Below are positions 51,801-64,000 of a DNA stretch of 64,000 nt, one piece after another; positions within the stretch are counted from its first letter, which is position 1; every line of letters begins with the position of its first letter. The translations under genes were made by a program, and so were the position numbers. Location: contig VZRR01002859.1 in NCBI GenBank assembly GCA_013398015.1, positions 744,001 through 808,000 on the forward strand, given 5' to 3'. The notes under the pieces are model-generated. The model ran no database searches, was not told the DNA's origin, and saw only the letters and a list, made by a program, of their open reading frames with translations. This stretch comes from Oreocharis arfaki. Its lineage: Eukaryota > Chordata > Aves > Passeriformes > Paramythiidae.

Positions 51801-54800
51801 CAAAATATCTAAGCACTTGAAACTGCATTAAGTCTAAAAATAGCAATCAAAAAATGGATGAATGATTTGAAGTATGGGAACAAAGAGGAGGAAAAAAAAG
51901 ATCTATCACTCTTAGGAAATGCTATGAACCACCAGGAATGAGACTAACACATACATACTAAATTTGAAGATAAGCATAAATACAAGGGAACCGCCCTGCA
52001 AAAGAGACCTGGCTTAGCAGACTAGGAGCAAAGAACTAATGGTCCAGTTACCTCCACTAATATGAAAATAAATTAAGTTCTGTATTTTCCAATAACAAAA
52101 CTAGAGAAAAACTGAGTGGCTGTTAAGAACTTCTAGAAGCAGTCAAAAAAAATCAGGAGTTACAGAATATTGGTAAGTAGATAAATAGTTGTCCTGTATT
52201 CTCTTTTCTATCAAAAACAGTGTCAAGCATTTTTATAAGTATATAAATGCACACACAATACAACTACACATCATACAGAGGAGCTGAAAGTTGGCCAGAG
52301 TAAAAACAATTAGAAGGCTTAGGTTTGAAAAAATCTGGACCATTCTGAAGGCCATAACTCTTTTGCTGAGATCAATGTTTTTACACAAGAGACTGAAGCA
52401 ATCAATATGATTGTGACCTTAAAGAGCACTATCAGTATTGCAATGGCTTCTGCACTTCAAACTGTGGAAAAAACTGTTTATATGCAGAGGGAAAGAAAGT
52501 GTAAAGTAACACTGCAAAAAATAAAACCAGCACGATTTCAATTAGCTTGGTTTTTTAAATGAAACCAGGCTAAAACTCATTCATAGCCTTACTCAGCTTT
52601 CACAGACGAATAAGCACTAAATAAAATGTTACCAAGCTCTCTCTCAAAAAAAAAATCAACATTAAGGCCTGAAAAAATTGAAAGTCAAGGAACATTCCAG
52701 CACTATCCATTTGCTTGCTAGTCACTACTCAATGGTAGAATATCTGTAATACATCTTCTGCCTAATAACAAGTCAAAAAAGGGACATTCAGTAACACAGA
52801 TGAGAAAGTTATACTGGAAACAATAGGGAATGATAAATTAAGAGAATTAGAGAAAAAACAGTCTAATACTTCTACACTGGTATTGCTGTTCAGGGAAAAG
52901 CCCATGTTTACATCTTATTAAAAATTATATAGTTCTCTTATCTGTACATTTCCACTGAGAAGCTCAGACCTCAGTTTCCCTGAGTACATTGAGAGATTGA
53001 ATAGAATATTTGTCTGCATGTTTGTATGATAAACATACACAGTGAAGTGCCACTTTCAATGCTAAGCTACCCACCAGCTGGGGTTTATTTTTAAGATCTT
53101 CTACATACATGTTAAAGCAAATGGGAGATTTTAAAATTAACTGGAATGCTTTGTTACCCATGGTTTCTACTAAAAATAATCATTCCTTCAAATGAATTAA
53201 GCTAGCTTTAAGTAAGATTTTTTTTTGGACTTAGCTATACATCAAAGCTTCATATTAAGCAAATGAAAGCCATGAAGAGAGAGATTAAGCTGCTTATTAC
53301 AGCTGAGCATGCACCTATCACATTGGAAATACAAGAAACAAGTTTATCTTACCTTCAGGTGCATCTGCATCACAGTCTTTAGACACAAGTGTCATATTCC
53401 TTGACTGGCCATCAATTGTCTTATTACTCTGCATTATAAATACAGAAAATTAGTACACTAGTCTTCCAGCAGTGTTCTTCCATAGACAGTGATAGTTCAG
53501 AAACCAAATACATTTTCCAATGAACTAATTTTATAAAAACAGCTTTAAAAAAATCTTAGAATATTCAGAAGTATTATTTTTGAACAGTATATGCAGAGTA
53601 AGATGTGAATAATAAAACATGAACATTTCTAAGTGTGATTTCCTTTACAAAAAAAATTAATAGCTTGTGTTCTTTTTGAAGACTTGTGAAAAATATACTT
53701 GAGCTCTGAAATTAAACCTTTTAACTGTGCATAAAATTAATTTGAAAATCAACTTAGGTGATGAAGATGCCATGGAAGTGTTAAGATTGATAATGATAAC
53801 AAATACAGTTTACTTCTGGTCTAAAAGCCAGATGGTAGCATCCAACAGTCAGAGTAGAAGAGAAATTATGCTTAAGCGAACTACTGAAAACACAAATGTA
53901 CCTGCTTAAAAGTCCCAAATCTTTGGAAAACTGACCCTTTCAGAGAACATTAACTCTATGCTCCACATTTTTGAACAATCAGTGAATAATTTTAGCAGAG
54001 TCCAGTATAAATCCTTTGCACTACATTGATTTCTTTATACCCTGATTCACTTTAAAGGGTCTCATACCTACTGTACTTACTTGCACCCTCATGATTTCCT
54101 AAACAGAAAGCCGTCTAAAGAAATCAGTAAGAGGCAACACCTTTTCTTCAGACAGAAAAAAAGTTCCTTAAAACAAACCAGCAATCAGTACAAGCTGGCA
54201 CATAAAACTAAGCTCTTAATTGAGAAAGTTTATTCAGCTTTCACTTTGAACAGTCAAGAGAAACAACTCAGTGTCTATCCTAAAAAGCAGCAATTTGTAC
54301 ATGCAGCTAATTTTGTTTCATGCAAGGCCATGGAAGTGGGGAGACTGCCCTAAAAACAGATCTAAAAGGAATTTGACTTAGTCACAGGAATCAGGAACGA
54401 AAGTAAAAACGTGTAGAACAACAATGGGGTAAGAACAGAAGACATGAAATTTCAATTATTCAGTGTACATTTAGCAGCTGCCCATCTCCAGAATGTATTC
54501 CAGCTGGCTGTCACTATTCCAGCTTACACTGCTCAATCTCAGCAAGCGCTTCTTTCGAAAGAAGAGTATCATACCTTCCATGGTGCACACAAAAAACATG
54601 GAAAAAAATCACACCATGGCCATTTCAAAGTTTTGTCCTCCTCATCTTCGTTTGCTTTAACGTATTAAAAGGATTTTTAAATACAACAATAGCTAGACCT
54701 ATGGGCTTCTTTCGACATCATCTATGCTTTTTTCCAGGTCTTATATCACTGTTCTCCATGAACATTCCCATAATTTAGGATATTTTTAGTACAAGTATTG

Positions 54801-57800
54801 CCAGAGTAAAACTTTAGTGTTCTGTTATCCCATCTACTCCAAGGCTGAAAGCAGGATGCATCAAGGCCAAGCATGAGACAAAACCACATACAGTAACTCG
54901 GTATGTGTGCTTCAAGAGCTGACACATTTTGGACACTTGAGAAAATAGCAAGCTATTATATAAAGGGTTAGGATACAGCCTGTTACACCTACATAATTAG
55001 TTTCTGCTCATGTTCAGGATCAAGAACTTGAAAAGATCTGTTTCCACACTTCGCCATCTAAGGGATGATACTTCTGGATTCCTGCTGCTGACAATGCAGA
55101 CAGTCTGGGTCCTGCAATTTAGCTCCACTCCTCCAAATTATCTGTGTGATGACTGAAGAAAGAAAGTGATGACTGCTGTTCTGGTTCTCAACCAGGGAAA
55201 AGTATCCATGTTGCTTATGGCAAATACTGGCTTTTTACTTCCTGTCTGGGTCAATGAAGTCTTAAAGGTCCACTGAGTACAAATATCAGCAAGCAGTGGT
55301 CTTTCTTTAAGACAAAAGCAAAATAACCCTTGGCCTTACTGATCAGAAATAGCAATTATACCTCAAGTATGGGCAAAGTTATGCTTTTGCTAGAAACCTG
55401 AGAAGGCAGCCTGGATGTGGACACAACTCTTTCTTTGTGAAAGGTTATGAAAAGACTCATTGCTGATTAGCAGATACTACAAATTGCCTCAAGAGGTGAA
55501 ACCAAGCTATCCTTGGCGTCTGAAGAGCTATGAAAGTTGAACAAATCCTTACAGATGGATTTGGATTGTAAGGGCACTATATCCAAAAAAATTTTCAAAA
55601 GGTTCCTACAGACATCACAGCTGAAGACATTTTTGATGAATTGGGGTCACATGCTTTGAACACACCAGTGCTCAGAGTTAATAAAGCAAGTAGCCCAGGT
55701 CTAGTTCATGTTAATAACCTCACAAAAGCTCCGCTTTTATACACATATTCAGTTAAAAGGAAAAGTCACCAGCACTTCCAAATGAAAAGCTCCTGCCAAG
55801 AGTAAGAGACTCCAAAGGAAGCAGTTCAAGATTCAAACAGGAATCTAACCCATCTAATGCATTACCATAGATTGTGATCACAATTTAGTTTGACACACTA
55901 CTAGATTTGGAATTACTGCAGAGCAAAGGGGGAAGTACTCCTTTTACACAGCCTGTGAGCCACTAGACTGTCATACACTTGTTTATCAGCCCACCCATCT
56001 ACTAAGCTTTCTTGAAATAATGCTCATTTATTGCTTGGTTCTTACACAGTGCTGGTTACCAGTGGTGTTATTTTAAGGGATGAAATCAACTGTAGTGTAA
56101 GAGCACAATGAAAACTTGGACTGTCAAAGTGAACTGGCGAATAGGGTTATCATCAGGAAGCTTGCCATGTATAGTTCACTTGCCCTGCTCCTGGGTATTT
56201 TCCTGGACACTCCTAAATCCATAATCATCAATTCATAACTCTTAAGAACCTCTTCACTGCTACATCCACAGAAAAATATCTTGCTTCTCTTCATTCCCAG
56301 ACTCCATCTCTCATTTCAAAATATCAAAATTTAACTTCCAGTTATCAAGGTAGTCAGACACAGAAAATGTTTCTGGTACATGCTGAAAGAAATCTCATCC
56401 ACTCTTTGAGAGGATGTTGTCAGAAAACCTTGTACCTACTTGGTATGCCAGGGAAGCCCAGATGTACTTTACCAGCATACTCTTTATGCCTCGTGTTACT
56501 TTAAAAATAAAAACAGGTTCTACTCAAGTTAGATTACGCATTTTACACACAGCTCTTTGAAATGAGACATAACAAGCCAAAGACCCAGGATGGTTATCTT
56601 GACCAGAACATTTTTTAATCCTTTAAACAGAAAGTTACAACTCTGCTCAACCATTCCAGCTAACCCTTCTTGCAGTGCTGACCAAGACTGTATTTCAATA
56701 GCTGCAAGAATGATAAGAGCCTTCCTGCTGCTGTGCTCTATTCTCATGACCCTTTCTTGTTAGAAATTATGTATTTATCTTCAGATACTATTTGTCATAA
56801 ACAGCTAACATGCAAGCGTTTGCTAAGTCCCAATCCTTCTGCCTCCCTCAATTTACACACACTTTATTTTATTCATAAAGCAAAACAAACTGCTAGCTGC
56901 AGACTTTATTATTTGTTTCTCTTGAAATCTTCCACGTTATCTACAAGCTTTATCACAAAGGATTCCCTCCTCAGGTCATTGCAAGGTTTAAAGTCTAGTG
57001 CAGTAGGACCCTTCATGGAATTGTTCTTCCCACTCTTACACCCACATTGGTTCTGCACTGTAACTGGAGGCATACAATCATTCTACAACAAAAAAAAAAG
57101 TTGCCTTTTGCAGGGACTTGAGCTCATAACTAATTCAGATACAGCTGTATAATGTTCTAGGCTATATAAAAAGTAAGCAATCATGCCAGGAGTTCTGTGT
57201 AAATGCATCTAAACTTTCATCTTAGTTTCATGCTGCTATTGCCCTAATTCTGACAACTTGAGCCAATTTATAGACACCTAAGTACGTTTATTTTGTATTA
57301 TATTTAGCATAAAATCTAATAAAATGAGTTACAGTTCCCAAATACCAAATATTCAAGTCCCCTACAGTGATTCAAATCCATTACTGTGCTTGGATTGGTA
57401 TCAGGATGACCAATTGCCCACTACCAGACAATTCAGAAGCAAAGACAGCAGTAAAGTAGCATTTATTGAAACCTCCACTTCTCCTGCAGTGACAATCCTA
57501 CCACATCAACATAACTCATTTAGTGGATCAAATTCCTCCTGTCTAGCACATTTAACACTATTCCAATTTCAATTTCTCCTTGTAATCCTTTTACCCCAAG
57601 TATTCTGTATCCACTGTTTCAACTGAAAGAACTGATAGTAATACGTCACAAAATTTACTAAATAGTTGCAGCTGAAAAGTCAGCAGGTGTTTGGTTTGGG
57701 TTCTTTTTGTAAAGCAGGTGTGTTCTCCTCCCACAGGAACATCTTCCTGGACAACTAACAGAGATATTCCAAAAGCTCAAAGCAGCATCCACTCACTTCA

Positions 57801-60800
57801 GTCTCACTCAAATCCATTCTTTCAACCATTCCAGCTCAACTGTTTTGTCTTTGTGAAACTTAAACATCAAACAGCACACCAAGGGATCTAGACTTCACTG
57901 TGCCTGAATAAGCAACCAGTTCACGACCTGGTTAGTTGCCTACATTCGCAAGATCAGATCTAACAATGCCTACCCCTCTAAGATACCAGACCTTAATGAA
58001 CAGCTGTCCACAAAACCTCTCAAGTTGCTTATGACATGTAACTTTGAACTTCCCCATAAATATGCAGGCTGCCACTCAAACTAAGATGGAACACAGTAAT
58101 TTAATTCTTCAGGTACAGAAGATGAAAGACTTAAAAAACCAAAACCTTGAAGTACACAAAAGTGCAATAACAAAAGCAGACTAAATTTTAACTGCGAAGT
58201 TCTATAGAAGATTTTACAGTGCAAGAACTGCATGGAGTTTCATGAAGTTGGACAGTCCAAAGTGCCTGAAGTGTGATTATTCAGCACACACCTAGTTCCA
58301 CTTTGATTATTATTTCCTACTGTACCATGTTATCTTTGTAATTCCTCATAAATATGCACATAAAAATGATCAGCTGTGGAACAGTATTGATTTCATTCCA
58401 CACAAAGCCTTACACACGAAAAATAATCCTCACTGCAGTCACTCAGCAACATCAGCAGACCAGTACAAAATCTAGTGGAAGCTAACAACTGTCTAATCAG
58501 GAGTAAAACAAAACACAGTTGCACACAGTCTTGAGATGATCTAGGAATTAAGTTGTGTAATATATAGTATAATCACTTTCTGGCTTGTGTATTACCATGA
58601 GGCCTAGTATTTAAAAAAACTGGCTACCAAAGTCTCTTCAAAAACTGAAAATGTGATTGACATTAAAATTTTCTGTAAACAGTACATTTGTGATGCAGGA
58701 AATAAAATTTAAACACAAAACAATTACATCTTACCTGTACCAGGTACTTCTGGCTTCCATACATTACATACTGTGGGGCAAGACTGTAAATCATGTAACT
58801 TGTATGAAGAACTATCAACAGAAGTATCATACAGAGAAATAAGAGTGCTTGAGGTCGAGTTTTTCCTCGTCTGATTTTATAAAGCTAAAATGAGAAAAAC
58901 AAATATTAACACAAGAAAATGTCCCTTTTTTTTCCTGAAGGCATTTAAAAACTTCTTTAATTCAAGTAAGTTTTAATTCTACAGCCAGGAGTAGGAGGTT
59001 GCTAAGATTATCCTCTGGCAACTTGATTCCAGTGATTCAAAGCAGGTTTTCAGGTGTATTTACCTAAATTCCAAAGCACAGGTATTTAACAAAATTAAGT
59101 GCTGTTTGTATTAATGGCCCAAAACATTTACACACTAGCACTTAGTAGCAAGATTTATATTGCCTGTCACCTATAACAAACTATGCATTGGTTTGTCAAA
59201 GAATACTGTGTCCTTTGGTCAAAGTGGGGTGCCATCTATCATTATACACCCAACCAGATCTAGAAACAGAGGATGGAGTTATGAGGGAACATTCCCAGGC
59301 TCTGAGGAAACTGGCACACCATATGGTGGCATCTTGTCCATTTAGCACTGCAGGGAACAACATAATCCTTCTTTCTTGTCCTGCAGACACTGCTCTACTC
59401 TAATACCCAAGGGCTCAACCGGAGTACCATCTTAGGGTAAAGAAGTTGGCAGCTGAGGGGGAAATGACAGCACCAAAAACAACAACTAATCTCACAACTC
59501 ATTGCAAAGACTGATGGTCACTGTTCACAATTTTGGAGGGTCACCACATGAAAAGGTGACAATATTAAAGGGGAAGTAGGTGTATTAGCAGGGAAATATT
59601 TAACCAAGTATCAGAGGCATGAAGGTCATGCTATAGGATACAAAGCTGCTTGTTCAAATACAGTAACGTATTATTTGCATGATATTTAGATAGCCCTATC
59701 ACCACTGCACTGTTTTCTCTCTTATGGAGCTAAATATGCTTGTCACACACACGGCAATTCAAGAACCTGACAGCATATCACATTAGATTTTGACCATAAA
59801 GCTGACCAATATTTCAAATATATCAATTGTTTGGCTTTAACTTAGAGAAGTCAGAAGCCAAAGTGACACTGATTAAACACTTGAAGGAGTTAGCTGACAC
59901 TATTGCTCAAATTAAAACATCAGTTTTGGTCTGACAACTTGGCAAAATGAAGCACCTTCCAAAAGCAGTGCAAACTGTACAATAGGCTATTAATGCACAT
60001 TAGGCATACACACAGTGTTACTGACAACATCCCGTATTTATGAAACAATACAAAAATATCAAATATATTCAAGAGCATGTATTTGTTAAATATCTGAGTA
60101 TTAGAAACAAACTCTTAAGTTATATTTACCCTTATCCAGAAGAACCATATACCCATATTTCGAATCCCTGCCATTGAAGTGAAGATAAAGTACATAACAA
60201 TGGTTGTGATAAGAATATAATCAAGTGGAAAAACCTAAAACAAGAACACAAGCAGTTAAAAAGACAAGGAAAAAAAGCTTTTCTCCCACTTAAAACTAAG
60301 TAAGTAGCTTCTACTTCTATAGCTTATCTCTGAGGTAGTCAGAGTCCTATTTAAAAGCTTTACATAGCTGTAAATATAGCTATATAGCTAACCAAATATA
60401 GCTAACACAGCTTGCTGGTAATAGAGCTTAGACAATTAGTTTGGGAAAGCACTAAGCATTTTTATTAATTTAAGACATGCCTTAATTTTGAAGTGCTACA
60501 CATTTTTAGACCAAGAAATAATTATTTTAAATATGCCCACAAAATGACAAGTCCACAGTGGCAACAATTATTTTAGGACTACATATTTGTGACTATTTTT
60601 CTGATCATATTTGCATACAAAACTTGATTTTTATACTTACATTAATAAAAGCTTGTGATAATACTGCTGATGAACACTACTTTTCTCAGTAACCTACAAG
60701 CTTAGATGTTCAATAGTTTTAAAAGCCATGGGGAAGCAATGCATTGTACTGACCCATTATACCAAGAATACAGCAATAACTCAACTGGGGGGGAATAAAG

Positions 60801-62290
60801 CACCAGCTTAATATTAAGGCTCTTCTTTTTCTCAGTTTACTCGTGACAAATTTGTACATGGACTTGTTGACTTCCAACTCTACTGAAGTTAACTGATGTT
60901 TGTTTCTACGTTGGGTTTGCTTCCAAGACTAATGCCTTACTTCAACATAAATAACTGCCCAATGTAGTATATTTTTCAACATGCAATATATTAAAAAGTG
61001 AAAAATTGCATTTACTTCACTGAAAAGGGCTAAGCTGTCCAGTACATCAACTAGAATGTATGCAGCACATAGGACAAAGCTGCTTTTATTCTGTGAATAG
61101 TAACTACATGTGCTGTCCTCTGCTGCCACTATATTCTCATCACATCAAAATGAGTTCCAAGCACCACCCTCCTTGCCCAAACTAGCTTCCATCCACCCAA
61201 GATTTTCACATCACCAATAACAAAAAATTAGTAAGAAAGTTGCCTTGCTTTTACTGAACACACATTTAGACAATGTTGCTTTAATGAATTACTTCAGGAG
61301 AAGTTTAACAGAAAACAGAAGAGCATCCTTATGCATGTACATCACCACTTCTTTACTTACTCTTTGAAGAACTGGTAACAGCATATTTAATGGATTGGTC
61401 AGATTAGTTCCCAGAATTATAAATCCTGAGTTGAAGCCAGCTGAATGCAGAGCTTTGTCCAAACTGCAGTAATTAGAAAAACTGGGTAAGTACTGTGGCT
61501 CTCCCAGAGCTTTGTCTTTAGTTTAATTTAAAAGGGCAGCTCAAAAGAAAAAAAAAAACCAAACTGAACTAATCCCAGAGAGAGACAGCTCTCTGACATC
61601 TATACAGACACATGCTTTGCTTTACCACACTCACTGCACTTGTTCTGTGAAAGATATATTGATTTCTGCATCTCCTCAACATTTTTGCTTTTCCCTACTT
61701 TGGGTCATAAGGCTTATTTTCCCAGTCTGAAAGATTAAAAATGCCAATATTTGAGACCTCTGGTTAGTGTCAATCCGTGCTGAAATCCACCAGATTTGCA
61801 GTCAGCTGTCTTGTTTTCAATGCCATGAAACCACTCCAATGTAATACATATCAAAATGGATTAAACATGTCATTTACTGCAAGAAGTTAAGCACGTTACC
61901 CAGTCAAAGAAGTAACTACATCACTAAGATTCATTCAAGCCATCAGAATACTTCTGCAATACGAATTAAACTTCCTGAACATATATGCTTAATTTCTCAG
62001 CTGAATCAGAACTGTTTTCAGCCTGAAATATGTTTTTTCTTCAGTTTGTTTCAGCACATTTTCCTCCATTTCAATATATACTATTATAAGAAGTGCAGCT
62101 CTGTTGACAGAAATGTAACATAGAAAAGAAGGGGGCTGACTCCTGAGGCAAACCACACCAATTTTTATGTTAGAGCAGAAACTAGGTCGTTTAAATGGTC
62201 AAGGAAAATGCTGAAATGTACTTACTTTGACAAGAAGAGAGAGACAGTGAAGAGCAATGCCACGATGATGAAGAATACTCCCCACACAAT
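42739..62290 (-). CDS. LMBRD1: LMBRD1, C-terminal seven coding exons (partial gene)
   Basis: Lysosomal cobalamin transport escort protein LMBRD1, a multi-pass LMBR1-family membrane protein that acts with the ABC transporter ABCD4 to move vitamin B12 from lysosome to cytosol. The exons are 62226-62290, 61361-61463, 60130-60234, 58735-58884, 53353-53428, 43015-43106 and 42739-42858. Joined (711 nt) they give 236 residues and a stop. Recognised stretches include LDKALHSAG, NPLNMLLP, TSMAGIRNMGIWFFWIRLYK, RPQALLFLCMILLL, SYMIYSLAPQYVMYGSQ, CDADAPED, TYLFLHKFWFFSAAYYFGNW and the tail CCKGKKSVIEG. Human LMBRD1 is 540 residues (from memory), so this is about residue 305 to the end. Five hydrophobic membrane segments are visible, separated by a luminal glycosylation-site loop and followed by an acidic cytosolic tail. 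All splice sites are GT-AG and phases agree throughout. No frameshift or premature stop is seen. The N-terminal exons lie beyond base 64000. Confidence 0.97.
43015..43106 (-). CDS. LMBRD1: LMBRD1 coding exon (92 nt)
   Basis: Acceptor ctttcaatttag, donor GTAAGTAC. The first two bases complete the Asp codon; 30 codons follow, from QCIVTRTYLFLHKF to GNWAFIA. It contains the start of the last transmembrane segment. The intron after it is only 156 bp, whereas the intron before it is about 10.2 kb. Confidence 0.96.
45520..45612 (+). mobile_element. Degenerate CR1-like fragment in LMBRD1 intron
   Basis: About 90 bp resembles the internal CR1 stretch: ccattttgggctgcccagca, then cactgacttattgaagc, and at the end aatgaagatg. 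The match is diverged and both ends are lost. Confidence 0.45.
46672..46686. repeat. Short CA run
   Basis: About seven AC units inside the large LMBRD1 intron. Confidence 0.85.
53353..53428 (-). CDS. LMBRD1: LMBRD1 coding exon, luminal loop (76 nt)
   Basis: Acceptor tttataatgcag, donor GTAAGATA. It encodes 25 codons, starting SNKTIDG and ending CDADAPE, plus one base of the following Asp. Two N-glycosylation sequons (NKT and NMT) and one Cys are visible. The loop lies in the lysosomal lumen in the accepted topology. It is the most divergent exon compared with the mammalian protein, but it keeps the CDADAPED motif and two sequons. Confidence 0.93.
53429..58734 (-). other. LMBRD1: LMBRD1 intron, about 5.3 kb
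   Basis: Non-coding. No repeat family, RNA gene or further exon recognised. Open frames such as 56733-57152 (+) have no recognisable domain. Confidence 0.85.
58735..58884 (-). CDS. LMBRD1: LMBRD1 coding exon (150 nt)
   Basis: Acceptor tctcattttag, donor GTAAGATG. It encodes exactly 50 codons in phase 0. The basic stretch LYKIRRGKTRP sits on the cytosolic side before a long transmembrane helix (ALLFLCMILLLIVLHTSYM). The conserved IYSLAPQYVMYGSQ segment then leads to the luminal loop. This is the best-conserved exon in the window. Confidence 0.97.
60130..60234 (-). CDS. LMBRD1: LMBRD1 coding exon (105 nt)
   Basis: Acceptor cttgttttag, donor GTAAATAT. It encodes exactly 35 codons in phase 0, from VFPLDYI to GIWFFWIR. 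It contains one transmembrane helix (around DYILITTIVMYFIFTSMAG) followed by the conserved GIRNMGIWFFWIR segment of the LMBR1 fold. Confidence 0.96.
61361..61463 (-). CDS. LMBRD1: LMBRD1 coding exon (103 nt)
   Basis: Acceptor attactgcag, donor GTAAGTAA. The first base completes the Asn codon; 34 codons follow, from LDKALHSAGF to LLPVLQR. The DKALHSAG motif and the NPLNMLLP motif are diagnostic of LMBRD1. The segment forms a loop leading into a re-entrant or membrane stretch. Confidence 0.95.
62226..62290 (-). CDS. LMBRD1: LMBRD1 coding exon (first in window, 65 nt)
   Basis: Acceptor tract tttttgcttgtag lies directly before the exon and donor GTAAGTAC directly after. It encodes 21 full codons beginning IVWGVFF and ending SLFLS, then two bases of an Asn codon completed by the next exon. 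Almost all of it is one hydrophobic transmembrane helix. In the human protein this follows the LRPLK end of the long cytosolic loop, whose exon is not in the window. Confidence 0.95.
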
Positions 62291-64000
62291 CTACAAGCAA
62301 AAATTTAAAACAATTTAACTGAAAGTGTTTGCAGTTGATGCAACAAGTGAAGACTTGCCTTGGTTCCAACAACAAACTAATGATCGTGGAACATTTCAGA
62401 GCTTAAATGTACTTGAAAGAGTAACTTTTTGGTAAATACTTGAGAGAAGCGCTCACAAAACGTTTACTCTGTTAAACTATAGTTTGTCAAGTACATGCTC
62501 TAGTGTAATACACAAATTTACTCCCAAGTCAAAAGTGACATTAAGAAAAGAGATGACACATTACACTAAATGAACATAGCATTCAGCAGAATGCACAACC
62601 TGTATTCACTATATCACATGGAAAACTTTATGTACATGCATTTAGGTTTAATTAAAGAAATTAGAGATTGCTGCCTTGACCACCACACCTGTGTGCTGAC
62701 CTTCCAACAGGAGGAAACCTGTGCACAGGTTACAAGGAACATCTCACCCTTCCTGAGTCTGAAATGCACAATCACCAAGTCACTTGGGAGTGATGAAAAA
62801 CTCAACCAAACCCAAATACTAGGTCTTCAGTAAAAGACAGGAATGTATTTTTATTATGCCTACCAAATACAGCACTTGAACCAGGAACTGATTTTCCAAG
62901 CCATCTCAACCAGAGCATGTCCTACTGTTTCTCCTGGGTTAGTAGCTAGTTCAGGAAACTATTTTCCATCCTTCTGACAGGTTTCCTCCCTCACAATCTT
63001 TCTCTGGGGAGTTTAGGGGATGACATACAGAAGTGAGCCCAGATAGCAAATCCATTCAGTTACAGTTCCAACAGTTTCACTGTATTTTCCTGGAAACCGT
63101 AGTCATGGAATACTATCAGATAAGCATGCTGAACTTGCCAAAACAACATTTTCAGATTGCTAGACCTGAGACCTAGACAGAGTTATTTCAAAATTCTGTA
63201 ACACAGTGCATAGTCTTCCACATGAATGAGGAAGTTTATCAGTTTATTTTATTAGCCTCAAAACTTGGCACACAGCCTTTATGAAAAGGTTAAGAACTTG
63301 ACTACAGCTGCTCATTGAAGACACTCAGTTACAATGCTATCATTGTTCACTAAAATCTGAAGATAAACGCCTATCTGAAAACTCAAACAATATTAGAACA
63401 TCACTTATAAAACAACTCAAATTATCTAGGTCTTATTAGATATAGATTTAGAGACCAATATCAAAGCAGGTATTAGTTTTGCATTTCCATATAATTAAAT
63501 GTACAAAGATTTTACCTCTCCACAGCAAACTCCCACTAGGTATTATATGTATGGGAAATAGATATTCAAAACCAATTGAGGCCAAGAGTCTGAATCCTGT
63601 ATTACTTCACTACCTTCTGCCAGCTATGGCCACTAGACAGGTATTCGTACCTCCTCTGGAATATGCCTGTCTTTTGAAGTGACATCTAGCATTTAGAAAT
63701 AGATCAATGGTTGAAGTATCACTCATTTCCCCATTTTACTCTGTACTCCAGTCCCACTAAACACAATATTGAAAAGGCTAATATTAAATAAACTTTAAAA
63801 ATCTTCATCCCATATGTCCACAGTATTATTAAGACTACTGAACCATAAATTATTCACAATTAATATCAATCTATGCTTATGTAATTCCAAAGCATCAGCT
63901 GACATAAGCCTTTTCCAGAAGGGAACCTTGTATTCTGTCATAGATTTTCCCCATACTGAACCAGCAACAGATGAAACAACACCGTATTTCTAGTCTACAA
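62291..64000 (-). other. LMBRD1: LMBRD1 intron continuing off the window
   Basis: Sequence upstream of the first visible LMBRD1 exon. I looked for the exon ending in the conserved LRPLK segment and did not find it, so this intron is longer than 1.7 kb and the 5' exons lie to the right. Confidence 0.8.

Larger units (their letters stand above)
43107..53352 (-). other. LMBRD1: LMBRD1 intron, about 10.2 kb
   Basis: Largest LMBRD1 intron in the window. Apart from a short CR1-like piece near 45.5 kb and a small CA run at 46.67 kb, it is unique AT-rich DNA. Open frames inside it (for example 46199-46549 +) show no recognisable domain. Confidence 0.85.
58885..62225 (-). other. LMBRD1: Three short LMBRD1 introns (1.25, 1.13, 0.76 kb)
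   Basis: Introns 58885-60129, 60235-61360 and 61464-62225, interrupted by the exons listed. They are AT-rich. A small cluster of tatagct words occurs near 60.36-60.41 kb. Nothing else is recognised. Confidence 0.85.

Noticed and set aside
56733..57152. 139-codon plus-strand open frame in an LMBRD1 intron
   Set aside because: Antisense and without recognisable similarity.
1..64000. CRISPR arrays, bacterial operons, plasmid origins or other prokaryotic systems
   Set aside because: The window has intron-containing vertebrate coding sequence and vertebrate repeats throughout; no spaced direct repeats were seen.

Overview
This window is vertebrate nuclear DNA, almost certainly from a bird. The pointers are several CR1 LINE copies ending in the bird/reptile CR1 3' tail (tccaactcag...attctatgattc), two long terminal repeats of the avian ERVL-like type, AT-rich non-coding DNA, and one vertebrate gene with GT-AG introns. 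There are no bacterial operons, CRISPR arrays or intact tRNA/rRNA genes. The species cannot be fixed from the sequence alone.

The only gene identified with confidence is LMBRD1 on the minus strand. It encodes the multi-pass lysosomal membrane protein that works with ABCD4 in exporting cobalamin (vitamin B12) from lysosomes. Seven coding exons lie at 62290-62226, 61463-61361, 60234-60130, 58884-58735, 53428-53353, 43106-43015 and 42858-42739 (5'->3' on the minus strand). All have GT donors and AG acceptors, the phases are compatible, and they join into an open frame of 236 residues plus stop. This is the C-terminal ~44% of the protein. The 5' exons lie to the right, beyond base 64000.

Layout: 1-40 kb is the intergenic side downstream of LMBRD1 (in mammals the next gene that way is ADGRB3, from memory; none of its exons was recognised). 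It holds CR1 fragments, LTRs at 9.45-10.03 kb and 29.0-29.6 kb, a probable LTR at 4.3-4.7 kb, low-complexity tracts, and AT-rich homeodomain-site-like blocks that may be conserved non-coding elements. 40.9-42.7 kb is the likely LMBRD1 3' UTR with two AATAAA signals. 42.7-64 kb is the LMBRD1 C-terminal half with introns from 156 bp to 10.2 kb.

The most interesting unexplained signal is at 34030-34142 (minus): an exon-like segment with a splice acceptor, an in-frame stop, a good start context, 33 codons of hydrophobic Cys-rich sequence and a consensus donor. Other splice-bounded candidates on the same strand at 35.0, 36.6-36.7 and 38.05-38.10 kb raise the possibility of an undescribed spliced transcript downstream of LMBRD1. 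This is inference and needs RNA evidence.
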